A DNA stretch of 32,960 nt, from positions 1 through 32,960 of the forward strand of contig NZ_JAFSNZ010000110.1 of the NCBI RefSeq assembly GCF_017447225.1, given 5' to 3'. A program made the translations under genes and the position numbers. The notes beneath the pieces were generated by a model, which worked only from the letters and a program-made list of their open reading frames with translations, was not told where the DNA came from and made no database searches. The stretch is from Methanobrevibacter sp. (lineage in GTDB: Archaea; Methanobacteriota; Methanobacteria; Methanobacteriales; Methanobacteriaceae). Positions 1 through 8,662 of this stretch are shown here, in pieces. Each line of letters begins with the position of its first letter. The stretch's first letter is position 1.

Positions 1-81
1 AAGATAAATTTCTTACTTCCTCCGCTGACCTTGTAATGTCAAAGTTATTGTCATTAACTTCTTTCAAATTTCTTATCATTA

Positions 82-531
82 TTAAATCTCCAAAATTTTA
101 ATTGAATTAGTTGGGCACTCATCTTTACATAGCTGACAACCACAACATTGTACGGAGTTTATATGTGATTTCAATGATTCTAACTTAATAGCTTTCATTA
201 AACACACATTTACACATAAGCCGCAACCAATACAGGAATCTTCAATAATTGCTTCATAGTTTTTTTCTCGGCAAATATTCACAATTTTTCGACTCTGTTC
301 CGGTTCATCAAATACCGCATTGGTCATTATTAAAAAATCCCTGGGAGTTAACTCAGTGATAGTCCTTGCAACATCAATTGAATTCCAGGACAAGTTCCTG
401 CCATTCAAATAATGAGATACAGTTGATCTATCAATACCTAACTCATCAGCAATTGCCTGGTGACTCACACCAGCTTCTTTTAATTTAACCGCAGCCAGAT
501 ATTTCAAACCAGATGCAATATGCTTCGGCAT
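82..531 (-). CDS. Helix-turn-helix / 2[4Fe-4S] ferredoxin fusion, putative redox-sensing regulator
   Basis: The 149-residue protein has an N-terminal helix-turn-helix at about residues 13-43, in a region reading AIADELGIDRSTVSHYLNG. Its C-terminus is a bacterial-type ferredoxin with two complete CxxCxxCxxxC motifs: C100, C103, C106, C110 and C129, C132, C135, C139 (followed by Pro). I infer a transcription factor whose DNA binding responds to the Fe-S clusters (redox, oxygen or iron). The ATG at 531 has a GGTGG Shine-Dalgarno just upstream. It is divergent from mobB-moaA, and a 19-bp palindrome lies between its TATA-like sequence and its start, which suggests autoregulation. I do not recognise a named family; a ferredoxin with an incidental HTH is the alternative, but the HTH match is good. 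Confidence 0.82.
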   Translation of the reverse strand: MPKHIASGLKYLAAVKLKEAGVSHQAIADELGIDRSTVSHYLNGRNLSWNSIDVARTITELTPRDFLIMTNAVFDEPEQSRKIVNICREKNYEAIIEDSCIGCGLCVNVCLMKAIKLESLKSHINSVQCCGCQLCKDECPTNSIKILEI

Positions 532-541
532 TTAAACCACC

Positions 542-560
542 ATGTGTAATGATAACACAT
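542..560. promoter_or_regulatory. 19-bp palindromic operator candidate at the regulator's own promoter
   Basis: The sequence is ATGTGTAATGATAACACAT. Arms ATGTGT and ACACAT are perfect inverted repeats around a 7-nt centre. It begins 11 bp before the regulator's ATG and lies about 25 nt downstream of its TATA-like sequence, so a bound protein would cover the probable transcription start. It aligns base for base with the palindrome at 866-884. Confidence 0.65.
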
Positions 561-619
561 ATGTTTATCTATATAAATATATTTGTCTACTAGATTTAAG
601 TCGAAAGTAATATATATAA

Positions 620-638
620 CTGTGGGAATACTACACAA
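620..638. promoter_or_regulatory. Degenerate third copy of the 19-bp operator
   Basis: The sequence is CTGTGGGAATACTACACAA. Its right half, TACTACACA, is identical to the right half of the perfect site at 866-884, and its left half keeps TGTG. It lies upstream of the regulator's TATA-like region. It could be a weak or half site; by itself it would not be convincing. Confidence 0.4.
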
Positions 639-865
639 AAAATTTTAGTATAAGAAAGTAAAATAAGTATTTAATAATAATTCAGAATAAAAATTATTAT
701 TTTATAAAAATAAACAATATTAATTTTTTATTCAATAAATAAACATCAGTTATCAATATGTAAATAGGTTTATATCGGGTGTTTAAGCAATAATTGTAAT
801 AAAAATTATCTAAAAAATATTACAAAATGGCCAAAAAATGGGTAAAATCTTTAGGTTTGCCAAAA

Positions 866-884
866 ATGTGTAGTTACTACACAT
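866..884. promoter_or_regulatory. Perfect 19-bp palindromic operator candidate upstream of mobB-moaA
   Basis: The sequence is ATGTGTAGTTACTACACAT, with perfect 8-bp arms around TTA. It is 57 bp upstream of the mobB start, next to the AT-rich stretch that probably holds the TATA box. It shares outer ATGTGTA and ACACAT and total length with the site at 542-560. The placement suits a repressor or activator of the molybdopterin genes, probably the adjacent HTH-ferredoxin protein (inference). Confidence 0.65.
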
Positions 885-941
885 ATGAATATTTTAATAA
901 TTGAAAATACATATATTTATATAATAATAGGGGGATTTTAA

Positions 942-1976
942 GTGAAAATCGTATCAATTGTTGGGAGAAAGAACACGGGTAAGACATCGCTGAGCGTAAA
1001 AGTTATCAGGGAACTTACAAAAAGAGGATATAACGTTGCATCAGTGAAACATTCCCATCACTCCATAGAAATGGATAAGGAAAATACCGACACATGGAAA
1101 CATAAACAGGCCGGAGCGAATTTGGTCGTAGGTGTTGGATCAACCACATTTTTCAATTCAAGAGAAGAACATGACCTAAACAGAATATTATATCTGCTCA
1201 AGCACTTCGATGATTTTGATTTTGTAATAATAGAAGGATATAAAACATACAATTATCCTAAAATAGCAACTTCCCCTGAAGTTGTTGATGAATATACAAT
1301 TAAAGAAGTCAATTCATTTGAAATAACTCCAGAGGGAGTTAGTGAATTAGCTGATTTGATTGAACAGAGAGGACATGATATCATAGACACTTTATTTGCA
1401 AATAACTGCGGGTTTAATAACGGGGAAGTTATTGCAAAAGAAATTCGTGAAGGAAAACTTACAGTTGAAGAGTTGGACAAAGTACACAGTTATCTGTCAA
1501 TCGATAACAAGGTCGTGGGCATGAACAGATTCGTTAGCGATTACTTGAAAAAGAGCGTGTTGGGAATAATAAGCACATTGAACCTGGAAGACTATGGTGT
1601 TGAAGATATTGATAAAATTGAAGTTATTATAAACAAAAACATTGAAATCCCGAATTGCGAATATCAGAAATGCGACATTATAATCAACAATGACGAAATT
1701 GAGATAAGTAACCGTGAAAAGGAAATTATCTCAAATTCAGTAAAAGCTATGATTAACTCCATAAAGACCAAAGGCGAAATAAAAAAGATTACAGTTGAAG
1801 TCACAGATATTGAAAATAATGAACTGGTTAATTCACCAATCCATCTTAAAACAAACGATAATGCTGTTGAAATTAATGAATTCACACAGGGAATCATTAA
1901 AGAAACAATCTATGCAATCATAAAAAGCGTTTATGATGATGAAATAAAAGAATTTAAAATAGATGTGGAAGTATGA
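942..1976 (+). CDS. mobB: MobB-like molybdopterin-guanine dinucleotide biosynthesis GTPase with C-terminal extension
   Basis: The N-terminal 150 or so residues are MobB-like: a P-loop GRKNTGKTS at 8-16 and the IIEGYK motif near residue 100. MobB is a GTP-binding partner of MobA in adding GMP to molybdopterin, making the bis-MGD-type cofactor that FdhA uses. Typical MobB is about 160-170 residues, whereas this protein has 344; the extra 180 residues are unrecognised and alternate charged and hydrophobic segments. The start is GTG with GGGGGA 6 nt upstream. The stop overlaps the moaA start by 4 nt, so the two are translationally coupled. The N-terminal call is firm; the tail's role is unknown. 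Confidence 0.85.
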   Translation: MKIVSIVGRKNTGKTSLSVKVIRELTKRGYNVASVKHSHHSIEMDKENTDTWKHKQAGANLVVGVGSTTFFNSREEHDLNRILYLLKHFDDFDFVIIEGYKTYNYPKIATSPEVVDEYTIKEVNSFEITPEGVSELADLIEQRGHDIIDTLFANNCGFNNGEVIAKEIREGKLTVEELDKVHSYLSIDNKVVGMNRFVSDYLKKSVLGIISTLNLEDYGVEDIDKIEVIINKNIEIPNCEYQKCDIIINNDEIEISNREKEIISNSVKAMINSIKTKGEIKKITVEVTDIENNELVNSPIHLKTNDNAVEINEFTQGIIKETIYAIIKSVYDDEIKEFKIDVEV

Positions 1977-2911
1977 TTATGAGCGAAAGAGTAGTAAAAG
2001 ACAAATTTGACAGGCCGATACTTTCACTTAGGATTACCCTAACTAACAGATGCAATGTTAACTGCATTTACTGCCATCATGACGGCATGAGATCATCTAA
2101 AAATGAAATGACCCCTGATGAGATTTACAGAATCTGTAAAATAGCCAAAAGAATTGGAGTAAGGAAGATAAGATTATCTGGTGGAGAGCCGTTAATCAGA
2201 AAAGAAATTGTTGAAATTGTGTCAAAAATAAACAGTATCGGATTCAATGACATTTCAATAACTACAAATGGTATATTGCTTGAAAAATATGCAAAAGACT
2301 TGAAAGAGGCAGGTCTTGACAGGGTAAACGTTAGTCTGGACACTTTAAATCCCGAAACTTATCAGTTCATTACAAAAAAAGATTATCTTGATGCTGCCAA
2401 AAAAGGTATTCTTAAAAGTGTTGAAGTAGGCCTATATCCTGTTAAAATCAATATGGTCATCATGAAAGACATTAATGAACATGAAATAAAGGACATGTTC
2501 AACTTCTGTAAGGATAATGATATGGTGCTTCAACTGATTGAACTGATTGAAAGTGAAAACTGTGACGACGATAAATTCTCACAGGAATACCACTATAAAT
2601 TGGATATGGTTGAAGAAAGATTATCCGATATAGCTGATGAGATAAAAGAACGTGAATTTATGCAAGGCCGTAAAAAATATTACATTAATGGTGGAGAAAT
2701 CGAAGTAGTTAAACCTGTCGATAACTCTAAATTCTGTGCAAATTGTACCAGATTGAGGGTAACTCCAGACGGCAAGATAAAACCATGCCTGCTTAGAAAC
2801 GATAATCTCGTTGACATTATCACAGACATCAGAAACAATGAAAGTGATGAAAAATTAGAAGAGATCTTTTTAAAAGGTATTGACAAACGTGAACCGTTCA
2901 ATACTGAATAA
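1973..2911 (+). CDS. moaA: GTP 3',8-cyclase MoaA, radical SAM enzyme of molybdopterin synthesis
   Basis: MoaA rearranges GTP to 3',8-cyclo-7,8-dihydro-GTP, the first step of molybdopterin synthesis. The SAM-binding cluster motif CNVNCIYC gives C27, C31 and C34, and SGGEP at 69-73 is the SAM-binding GGE motif. The second cluster, which binds GTP, is C255-x2-C258-x13-C272. Length (312) is normal for archaeal MoaA. It lacks the C-terminal double glycine of bacterial and human MoaA and ends EPFNTE. Two close ATGs (1973 and 1979) are possible starts; the first overlaps mobB by 4 nt. It supplies cofactor for the adjacent formate dehydrogenase. Confidence 0.93.
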   Translation: MIMSERVVKDKFDRPILSLRITLTNRCNVNCIYCHHDGMRSSKNEMTPDEIYRICKIAKRIGVRKIRLSGGEPLIRKEIVEIVSKINSIGFNDISITTNGILLEKYAKDLKEAGLDRVNVSLDTLNPETYQFITKKDYLDAAKKGILKSVEVGLYPVKINMVIMKDINEHEIKDMFNFCKDNDMVLQLIELIESENCDDDKFSQEYHYKLDMVEERLSDIADEIKEREFMQGRKKYYINGGEIEVVKPVDNSKFCANCTRLRVTPDGKIKPCLLRNDNLVDIITDIRNNESDEKLEEIFLKGIDKREPFNTE

Positions 2912-2940
2912 AAAACTCTTTTTACTTCTTTTTTTAATAT
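2912..2940 (+). terminator. T-tract terminator after moaA
   Basis: Directly after the moaA stop there are successive T runs (CTTTTTACTTCTTTTTTTAA) without a convincing stem, as is usual for archaeal T-tract termination. Confidence 0.45.
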
Positions 2941-3018
2941 AATTATAAAACTAGTTTTGAAAAAAATAAAAATAAAAAATTGAAAGAAAGTGCATTTCTC
3001 TAAAAAAAGAAAGAATGA

Positions 3019-3038
3019 ATAAAGCACAAATGCTTTAT
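3019..3038 (-). terminator. Hairpin terminator of the fdh operon
   Basis: Perfect 8-bp arms ATAAAGCA and TGCTTTAT surround a 4-nt loop, immediately after the fdhB TAG. On the minus strand they are followed by T-rich sequence with a run of seven T. Confidence 0.7.
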
Positions 3039-4247
3039 CTATAATTTTTTAGCTTTTGAAATGTGTTCGGTGAATGGGATTCTGTCATCAGTGTCGAATC
3101 CTGGGATGTATCCGTAAACTTCTCTTACTTTGTTGTTTACAGTACTCCATACTTTGGATACAGGAATTTCACAAGGACAGACATCACTACATTGACCACA
3201 GTTGGTACATGCATCAACCATGTGAACCATACGGGTTAAGTGGAAGAATGGTGCTGCAGGAGTGTATCCACCAGGTACCCATTCAGGACCTTCAGCTTCA
3301 AGACAGCAGTCTTCACAGAAACATAAAGGACATGCTTCACGGCAACCGTAACATTTCATACATTTGGAGAACTCTTCATCGTACATGTGGAATACGTCAA
3401 TGATGTCTCCGGTAGTGCCAGCATAGTCAACTTCTTTTTTAGCGTTGGAAGCTTTGAGCATGAAGTTGTTAATGTTTTCTCTGATTTTGATACCTTTTTC
3501 GATTGGTTCAGCAACTTCAATTAAACCTGCGTCAATTACATCAGCTAAGATTTCAGATCCTTTGTCAGTGAAAACTTCTACGAAAGTAGCTTTACCAGCT
3601 AATTCACCGATAACTCCCCAGTTACCTAATGCTAAGTCAGCATTGGATGGGATTTTTAAGTTACATCTTTGACAGTTTTCTCTTCTACCCATACCGTCTT
3701 CTTCTAAGTCTTCGATACCGAAGCCTTTTTCTTCACCGTCAGCAGTTTCCATGATGAGTTTACCTTTAGAGATTTCTTCTTTTACAATTTCTTTAGGGTC
3801 TAATTCATAGACGTCTCTAATCATGTTCATGGTTGGTACAGGTGGTAAGGTACCTCCACAGTTTACACCAATCATGATGATGTTATCGCCGATGATTTTT
3901 CCTCTTTTGATTAATTCTCTAATGGTCATTGCATCACATGGTTTACATGAGACTGCAACTTTCATGTCTCTGCATCCGTCTAAGTATTTGTAAACGAATT
4001 TTGCTAAGTTTAAAGTACCGCAGTGAATGGAACCAGCGGTTTTAATAACATCTTCAGGTTCGGTTACTAAACATGGTACTCCGTCATATAAATCGTGTCC
4101 GTGTTCTACACCAACAACTGCATCAACTGTTCCGCTTTCTAATAAGTATTTCATGATGGTAGTTACAACTCCACCATATTCTCCTTTGGATTTGATGTCG
4201 TCATTAGCAGAGTAAGCATAATACATTTTTTCAATATTTGCGCTCAT
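3039..4247 (-). CDS. fdhB: F420-dependent formate dehydrogenase, beta subunit FdhB
   Basis: FdhB passes electrons from formate to coenzyme F420 through FAD and Fe-S clusters, partnering FdhA in the cytoplasm. At 402 residues it has the FrhB/FdhB-type N-terminal and central domains. Two C-terminal ferredoxin motifs are visible: C296, C299, C302, C306 and C347, C350, C353, C357. Extra cysteines (C101, C104, C130, C192, C195) probably bind further clusters. The start at 4247 has a GGGGAGT ribosome binding site. It lies 18 bp behind fdhA and ends the fdhC-fdhA-fdhB transcription unit, followed at once by a hairpin. Confidence 0.95.
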   Translation of the reverse strand: MSANIEKMYYAYSANDDIKSKGEYGGVVTTIMKYLLESGTVDAVVGVEHGHDLYDGVPCLVTEPEDVIKTAGSIHCGTLNLAKFVYKYLDGCRDMKVAVSCKPCDAMTIRELIKRGKIIGDNIIMIGVNCGGTLPPVPTMNMIRDVYELDPKEIVKEEISKGKLIMETADGEEKGFGIEDLEEDGMGRRENCQRCNLKIPSNADLALGNWGVIGELAGKATFVEVFTDKGSEILADVIDAGLIEVAEPIEKGIKIRENINNFMLKASNAKKEVDYAGTTGDIIDVFHMYDEEFSKCMKCYGCREACPLCFCEDCCLEAEGPEWVPGGYTPAAPFFHLTRMVHMVDACTNCGQCSDVCPCEIPVSKVWSTVNNKVREVYGYIPGFDTDDRIPFTEHISKAKKL

Positions 4248-4265
4248 TTAAATCTACTCCCCTAT

Positions 4266-6431
4266 TTATTTTCCTACTTGTACAGTGGTAGTTGACATAT
4301 CTTCAGCTTTTACTTCAGTATCAGTACCATATTTGTAAAGTTCGTTTTTGATTTCGACTTTTTCATCGAATTTTTCAACTTCAATAGCACAAGCTTTTAA
4401 TTCAACCATTTTAGATTTAGGATCGAAAGAATCAGAATTGGTTAATACGTTAGCAGCACATTCTGCAAAGTGCATAGGAATGTTTACAATACCTTCTCTG
4501 ATATCATCAGTTACACGTGCAGGAATAGCGATTTCTCCTCTTCTGGAGAATGCTCTTACTACTTCACCGTTAATAATTCCTCTTTCTTCAGCATCTTTAG
4601 TGTTGATTTCGATGAATCCTGTTTTAACTTCGTTAGATAATGTTTCACATCTTCTGGTCATTGCAGCGTGATAGTGGAACAATATTCTAGTAGTAGTTAA
4701 TAATAATGGATATTCTTCATCGACAGTTTCAACTGGTCCTTTGTGTTCTAATGCCTGGAAGACACCTAAACCATCAGGGTGTGCAAATTTCTCTTTGTGC
4801 ATTAATGGTTGACATGGGTCGTCTTCAGATGGGCAAGGCCAGTGAAGTGCTTCAGGAGTGTCTAATCTTTCACGGTTCATACCAGCCATGATAGGAGCAC
4901 ATTCTCTGATTTCGTTGAAGATATCTTCAGAAGTTTCGTAGTGGAATAATTCTCTTGGAACTCCCATTCTAACTGCGATTTCTTCCATGATTTTCCAATC
5001 TAACCATGCGCCTTCAGGTGGTTCTTGAGCTTTGTGTAAGCATTGTACTCTTCTTTCACCACTGGTAAATGTACCTTCTTGTTCACCCCAACCTGCTGCA
5101 GGTAAAACAACGTCAGCACATTGTGCGGTGTCAGTTAAGAAACATTCTTGTACGACTAACATTTCTAAGTTAGCGAGAGCTGCTTTAGTGTGTGCAACGT
5201 CTGCATCAGACAATACTGGGTCTTCCCCGTGGATGTATAATACTTTTAAGTCACCAGCGTGAGCTGCATTCATCATTTCAACTAAAGTTAAACCTGGTTT
5301 GGTAGGTAAGTTGACTTCGTATCCGTATCCGCTGTAGTAATCATTGAACCATGCAGTAGTTTCTTCGTCTGCAACTTTTCTGTATCCTACGTAATCGGAA
5401 GGTAATGCACCCATATCACAAGCACCTTGTACGTTGTTTTGTCCTCTTAATGGGTTTACACCAGTACCTTGTCTACCGATGTTACCGGTTAACATTGCTA
5501 AGTTAGCAGTGGACATAACGTTGTCTGCTCCGTGAGAGTGTTCGGTAATACCTAATGAGTATACGATAGCAGCTTTGTCAGCAGATGCGTATTCAATAGC
5601 TAAGTGTTCAATTACTTCAGGTTTGATTCCGGTAATTTCAGAAGCCATTTCTAAGTCGTATTTTTGAACAACTTCTTTCATTTCTTCGAAACCTTTGGTT
5701 CTGTTTGCAATGAATTCATCATCTTGTAAGTCATTGTCGATGATAACTTTAATCATTGCGTTCATTAAAGCTACGTCAGTACCAGTTTCAAATTGTACGT
5801 ATTCATCTGCAATTTTAGCAGTAGGAGTGAATCTTGGGTCTAATACAACTAATTTAGCACCGTTTTGTTTAGCTTGAATCATTTTACGACCAAACAATGG
5901 GTGTGCTTCCATGTTGTTAGAACCGATACAGAAAATGTAGTCTGCTTCTTTAATACTGTCGAAACCGTTGGTCATAGCACCTGAACCGAAGGTGGTAGCT
6001 AAACCAGCTACGGTAGGACCGTGACAGATACGTGCACAGTGGTCTACATTTTGAGTTCCACAAGCTACTCTTGCTAATTTTTGAGTAATGTAAATGTTTT
6101 CGTTTGGTGAACGAGCACATGCGTAGAATCCAACTTTGTTTGGATCTTCATCAGATACTTCTTTGAGTTTGTTAGCGACTAAGTCTAATGCTTCATCCCA
6201 AGAAGCTTCTCTGAATTCACCATTTTCTTTAATTAATGGTGTAGTTAATCTGTCTTCTCTGTTAATGAATTGGTATCCGAAGTTACCTTTTGGACATACT
6301 TTACCTTCATTTACAGGATGTCTTTTGTAAGGTTCAACACCTATGATTTTTCCATCTTTAACTACAAAGTTGATACCACAACCGGTACCACAGTATGGAC
6401 AGATAGATGGGACATATTTTATCTCAACCAT
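4266..6431 (-). CDS. fdhA: Formate dehydrogenase catalytic alpha subunit FdhA, cysteine form
   Basis: This molybdopterin oxidoreductase (721 residues) oxidises formate to CO2, giving F420H2 through FdhB. The N-terminal [4Fe-4S] ligands are C11, C14, C18 and C46. The active site reads [10 protein letters not shown], so metal ligand C136 is an ordinary cysteine and H137 follows; no selenocysteine decoding is needed. The rest follows the usual order of molybdopterin domains and ends in the dinucleotide-binding barrel. The ATG at 6431 has GGAGATT upstream. A strong hairpin sits between fdhC and this gene, suggesting separate control. Whether Mo or W is bound cannot be read from sequence. Confidence 0.96.
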   Translation of the reverse strand: MVEIKYVPSICPYCGTGCGINFVVKDGKIIGVEPYKRHPVNEGKVCPKGNFGYQFINREDRLTTPLIKENGEFREASWDEALDLVANKLKEVSDEDPNKVGFYACARSPNENIYITQKLARVACGTQNVDHCARICHGPTVAGLATTFGSGAMTNGFDSIKEADYIFCIGSNNMEAHPLFGRKMIQAKQNGAKLVVLDPRFTPTAKIADEYVQFETGTDVALMNAMIKVIIDNDLQDDEFIANRTKGFEEMKEVVQKYDLEMASEITGIKPEVIEHLAIEYASADKAAIVYSLGITEHSHGADNVMSTANLAMLTGNIGRQGTGVNPLRGQNNVQGACDMGALPSDYVGYRKVADEETTAWFNDYYSGYGYEVNLPTKPGLTLVEMMNAAHAGDLKVLYIHGEDPVLSDADVAHTKAALANLEMLVVQECFLTDTAQCADVVLPAAGWGEQEGTFTSGERRVQCLHKAQEPPEGAWLDWKIMEEIAVRMGVPRELFHYETSEDIFNEIRECAPIMAGMNRERLDTPEALHWPCPSEDDPCQPLMHKEKFAHPDGLGVFQALEHKGPVETVDEEYPLLLTTTRILFHYHAAMTRRCETLSNEVKTGFIEINTKDAEERGIINGEVVRAFSRRGEIAIPARVTDDIREGIVNIPMHFAECAANVLTNSDSFDPKSKMVELKACAIEVEKFDEKVEIKNELYKYGTDTEVKAEDMSTTTVQVGK

Positions 6432-6473
6432 TTTATAATCTCCAAAATTTTTTTATTGCTCAATAAAAATTTT

Positions 6474-6498
6474 TTAAGAAGCAAAAATTGCTTCTTAA
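6474..6498 (-). terminator. Hairpin between fdhC and fdhA: partial terminator or processing site
   Basis: Perfect 11-bp arms TTAAGAAGCAA (6474-6484) and TTGCTTCTTAA (6488-6498) close a 3-nt loop. On the minus strand the stem is followed by an A/T stretch containing TTTTT, then the fdhA ribosome binding site. It begins 13 nt after the fdhC stop. It could lower fdhAB readthrough, stabilise an fdhC mRNA end, or mark processing. Confidence 0.6.
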
Positions 6499-6511
6499 AC
6501 AAAATTCACAC

Positions 6512-7303
6512 TTAGTCTTTAAGATAAGTGTACCAATATATACAAGCTACGAAAATAGCTCCTCCAACAATGTTTCCTAAAGTTACAGGAATTAAATTGT
6601 TTACAATTATAGTGGTCCAGTTTACACCTTCAGCACCTAAGAACATACCTAATGGTATGAAGAACATGTTTGCAACACTGTGCTCAAATCCTATGGTAAC
6701 GAAAGCCATGATTGGGAACCAGATACCAACGATTTTACCGATGATATCATCAGATGCGTTAGCTAACCATACAGCTAAACATACTAACCAGTTACAACCG
6801 ATTGCTCTAATAAATGCTTGATCCCATGCTAAACCTACTTTTGCAGTAGCAACACCAGTTGCTTTTGCTGCAAATACGGAATCTGCAGGGAAAAGACCGC
6901 CCATGTAAGCGAGTACAAATGCAACGAATAATGCACCGACAAAGTTGAATACCCAACTTAATACCCAGTTTTTAGCGAGACCGCCGACAGATGCGGAACC
7001 GTCTAATACACCGATGGTCATGAACATTACATTTCCGGTGAATAATTCAGATCCTGCAAGTACTACGATAATCAAACCTACAGGGAACACTGCACCAAAT
7101 ACAAATTTTTCTAAACCAGCAGGTGCGCCTGCGCCTGCCATTCCTGCACTAGCGATTACTGCTAGTAATCCTCCGAATGCGATATAAGCTCCTGCTAAGA
7201 AGGAGAGTAAAATCACATTTACAATATTTGCTGAGTTTTTTGCTCCAGCTGTTGCAGATATTGCTTTAGCAGTATCTACTGGACTTTTAAATGATGAACT
7301 CAT
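6512..7303 (-). CDS. fdhC: Formate transporter FdhC (FNT family)
   Basis: FdhC is a formate/nitrite transporter-family channel of the cytoplasmic membrane that brings formate to FdhAB. The 263-residue protein has six hydrophobic segments, roughly 29-52, 66-84, 113-134, 161-181, 187-210 and 232-258. Family signatures are GSELFTGN at 84-91 and [13 protein letters not shown] at 205-217; H208 matches the pore histidine of FocA-type channels. The start at 7303 has GAGGTTGAG upstream. It is first in the fdhC-fdhA-fdhB unit. Confidence 0.95.
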   Translation of the reverse strand: MSSSFKSPVDTAKAISATAGAKNSANIVNVILLSFLAGAYIAFGGLLAVIASAGMAGAGAPAGLEKFVFGAVFPVGLIIVVLAGSELFTGNVMFMTIGVLDGSASVGGLAKNWVLSWVFNFVGALFVAFVLAYMGGLFPADSVFAAKATGVATAKVGLAWDQAFIRAIGCNWLVCLAVWLANASDDIIGKIVGIWFPIMAFVTIGFEHSVANMFFIPLGMFLGAEGVNWTTIIVNNLIPVTLGNIVGGAIFVACIYWYTYLKD

Positions 7304-7704
7304 ATTCTCAACCTCTTTTTATCCCCTTATAAATTAATTTATATACATAATACATATTAATCCGCCAAAAGATTAATCCTTGTATTATGATATTATATAT
7401 AGTAAACATATAATAAAAAGGCTTTGTTATTTGAGCCTAAAAGAAATACTTAAATAGTATTAAGTAAATAAATAAAAAGTTAATGATAAATCATTACAGA
7501 ATTTTATTCATATCGGTATTTTTTGAGCAATTTTTAGGAATGCTTAAATAAATAATTATAAAATCGAATAAAATCAAAATTAATAAAATTAAATACAAAT
7601 AAAAAGAATAAAAAATGTTTGAATTGAAAAAAACAAACAAATATTAAATTATAATTAATACAATTATTCGTTTAACGAAAAACATTCATATCAATCGAAT
7701 GATA
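7304..7704. promoter_or_regulatory. 401-bp spacer with the fdhC promoter
   Basis: No gene is seen. A minus-strand TATA candidate (TATATAAATT) lies at about 7333-7345. Upstream of it are two copies of ATTAATCC (7356-7363 and 7372-7379, period 16), each holding a GATTAATC-like dyad. A 7-bp-arm palindrome, TACTTAA/TTAAGTA, spans 7447-7466. A weak AGGCT/AGCCT dyad is at 7419-7438. The rest is featureless A/T, ending in the terminator of the neighbouring operon. Confidence 0.5.
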
Positions 7705-7705
7705 T
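7667..7705 (-). terminator. Terminator of the ExbB/DUF2149 operon
   Basis: On the minus strand, overlapping the DUF2149 stop codon, ATATCA and TGATAT arms (7688-7693 and 7700-7705) close a 6-nt loop. A TTTTT run and a small TTCGT/ACGAA dyad (7667-7679) follow. Confidence 0.45.
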
Positions 7706-8013
7706 TAACCCGAAACCATGACAAGTTCGCCAGTAGTCGGGTCTTCATATACTTTTCCGACCTCATTAAACCCGCTTTCCTCGATTCCGCTGGCATCAGA
7801 ATATGTCTGATTGAATGTTTCGGCAGTGGATACATCCTGGGTGTTGGGAGAATCAGAAATCAAATCAGGATTTGCGGATAATGCCATAATAGCAAAGATT
7901 AAAAATCCTAAAGCCAAAACCAGCATAGCATCGGAAAGATTACTGATACCTGCCATCGGATCATCATCTATTGAATCACTGATTCTGCGTTTTTTCCTAA
8001 GCATAGCACTCAC
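7705..8013 (-). CDS. DUF2149 / ExbD-like small membrane protein
   Basis: The 102-residue protein has a basic N-terminus, one membrane helix at about 29-47 and a short outer tail. The stretch SDAMLVLALGFLIF places D28 at the start of the helix, like the protonatable aspartate of ExbD/TolR (VDVMLVL in ExbD). This organisation, and an ExbB/TolQ homologue overlapping it by 4 nt, fit the archaeal DUF2149 family. I infer it is the ion-conducting partner of the upstream channel. It lacks the large periplasmic domain of bacterial ExbD. It is last in the operon and followed by a terminator. The substrate or mechanical target is unknown. Confidence 0.75.
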   Translation of the reverse strand: MSAMLRKKRRISDSIDDDPMAGISNLSDAMLVLALGFLIFAIMALSANPDLISDSPNTQDVSTAETFNQTYSDASGIEESGFNEVGKVYEDPTTGELVMVSG

Positions 8014-8654
8014 TTCTGATTATTAATGGATTCAAGTTCAACTTCCGCCAATGTTTCAACATTAATCAAATCTGATTCATACCATTGTTTTCTGAATTTG
8101 GATACCAGATATCCGATACCACCAACAGCAAGACCAGTTACAGTTGTGTCAAAAGCAATTGTCAATGATTCTGCAAGAGTAGTTATGTCGCCGCTGCCCA
8201 ATGCCGCAAGACCTGGACCCAAAGGAATTAAAGTTCCCAAAAGACCTAAAATAGGACCTAACCTTACAAGAATATCCGTTTTATTAGTGCTTTTAATCAA
8301 TCTTGTTTCTTCATTTGAAATTAATTCACCGGCCAAAGCCTTTCTTGCGTTAATGCCGATATCATGGTTATTGGCTATCTTTACAAGAACATCCTTTTGC
8401 CAATCGAACAAACTGCTGCCATTTACTTTCTCTTCGATTTCTGCTGGAGACTTGGAAAATGAAATATCCCTAACTAATTTTTCAAAATCCTGTGACTTGA
8501 TAGGTTTTCTTGAAAAATATTCATTAATTATTCCTCCAAGACATAAAATAGCTAAAACGACAAAGATTACCAATATAATAACAACAGGAGTCAGTAAACT
8601 TTCAGATATTATATGAATCAGTGAAGTTAACGTTTCAGTACCTTGAATTATCAT
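8010..8654 (-). CDS. MotA/TolQ/ExbB-type proton channel protein
   Basis: The 214-residue protein has three membrane helices at about 22-45, 131-152 and 164-186, with a cytoplasmic loop between the first two, as in ExbB and TolQ. The family signature GPILGLLGTLIPLGPGL lies at 133-149, and the third helix carries the usual Thr/Gly pattern (FDTTVTGLAVGGIGY). Such proteins use the ion-motive force to move a partner protein. It overlaps the DUF2149 gene by 4 nt and starts 8 nt after the upstream membrane-protein gene, with a GAGGTAG ribosome binding site that spans that gene's stop. No TonB or flagellar gene is nearby, so its load is not obvious. Confidence 0.87.
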   Translation of the reverse strand: MIIQGTETLTSLIHIISESLLTPVVIILVIFVVLAILCLGGIINEYFSRKPIKSQDFEKLVRDISFSKSPAEIEEKVNGSSLFDWQKDVLVKIANNHDIGINARKALAGELISNEETRLIKSTNKTDILVRLGPILGLLGTLIPLGPGLAALGSGDITTLAESLTIAFDTTVTGLAVGGIGYLVSKFRKQWYESDLINVETLAEVELESINNQK

Positions 8655-8662
8655 AAACTACC

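Larger units (their letters stand above)
532..941. promoter_or_regulatory. 410-bp divergent control region between the HTH-ferredoxin gene and mobB
   Basis: No gene is visible in this very AT-rich spacer. It holds a minus-strand TATA-like stretch at about 566-580 for the regulator gene, and three related palindromes at 542-560, 620-638 and 866-884. It also has an AT-only dyad at 673-701 (10-bp arms) and two GCCAAAAA-type direct repeats at 830-840 and 859-868. A plus-strand AT-rich TATA candidate lies at about 888-900, and mobB has a strong GGGGGA ribosome binding site at 930-935. TATA assignments are by eye. Confidence 0.6.

Noticed and set aside
1-81. Gene at the left edge
   Set aside because: Only 81 bases precede the first gene's stop; neither strand gives recognisable coding evidence.
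673-701. AT-only 10-bp-arm dyad as an operator or terminator
   Set aside because: Composed wholly of A/T in an A/T-rich spacer, so chance is a sufficient explanation.
3074-3403. Open frames opposite fdhB, fdhA, fdhC and the surface genes
   Set aside because: They lack ribosome binding sites and recognisable domains and lie entirely opposite strongly supported genes.
6016-6045. Selenocysteine at the FdhA active site
   Set aside because: The codon at the metal-ligand position is an ordinary Cys codon, with no in-frame UGA.
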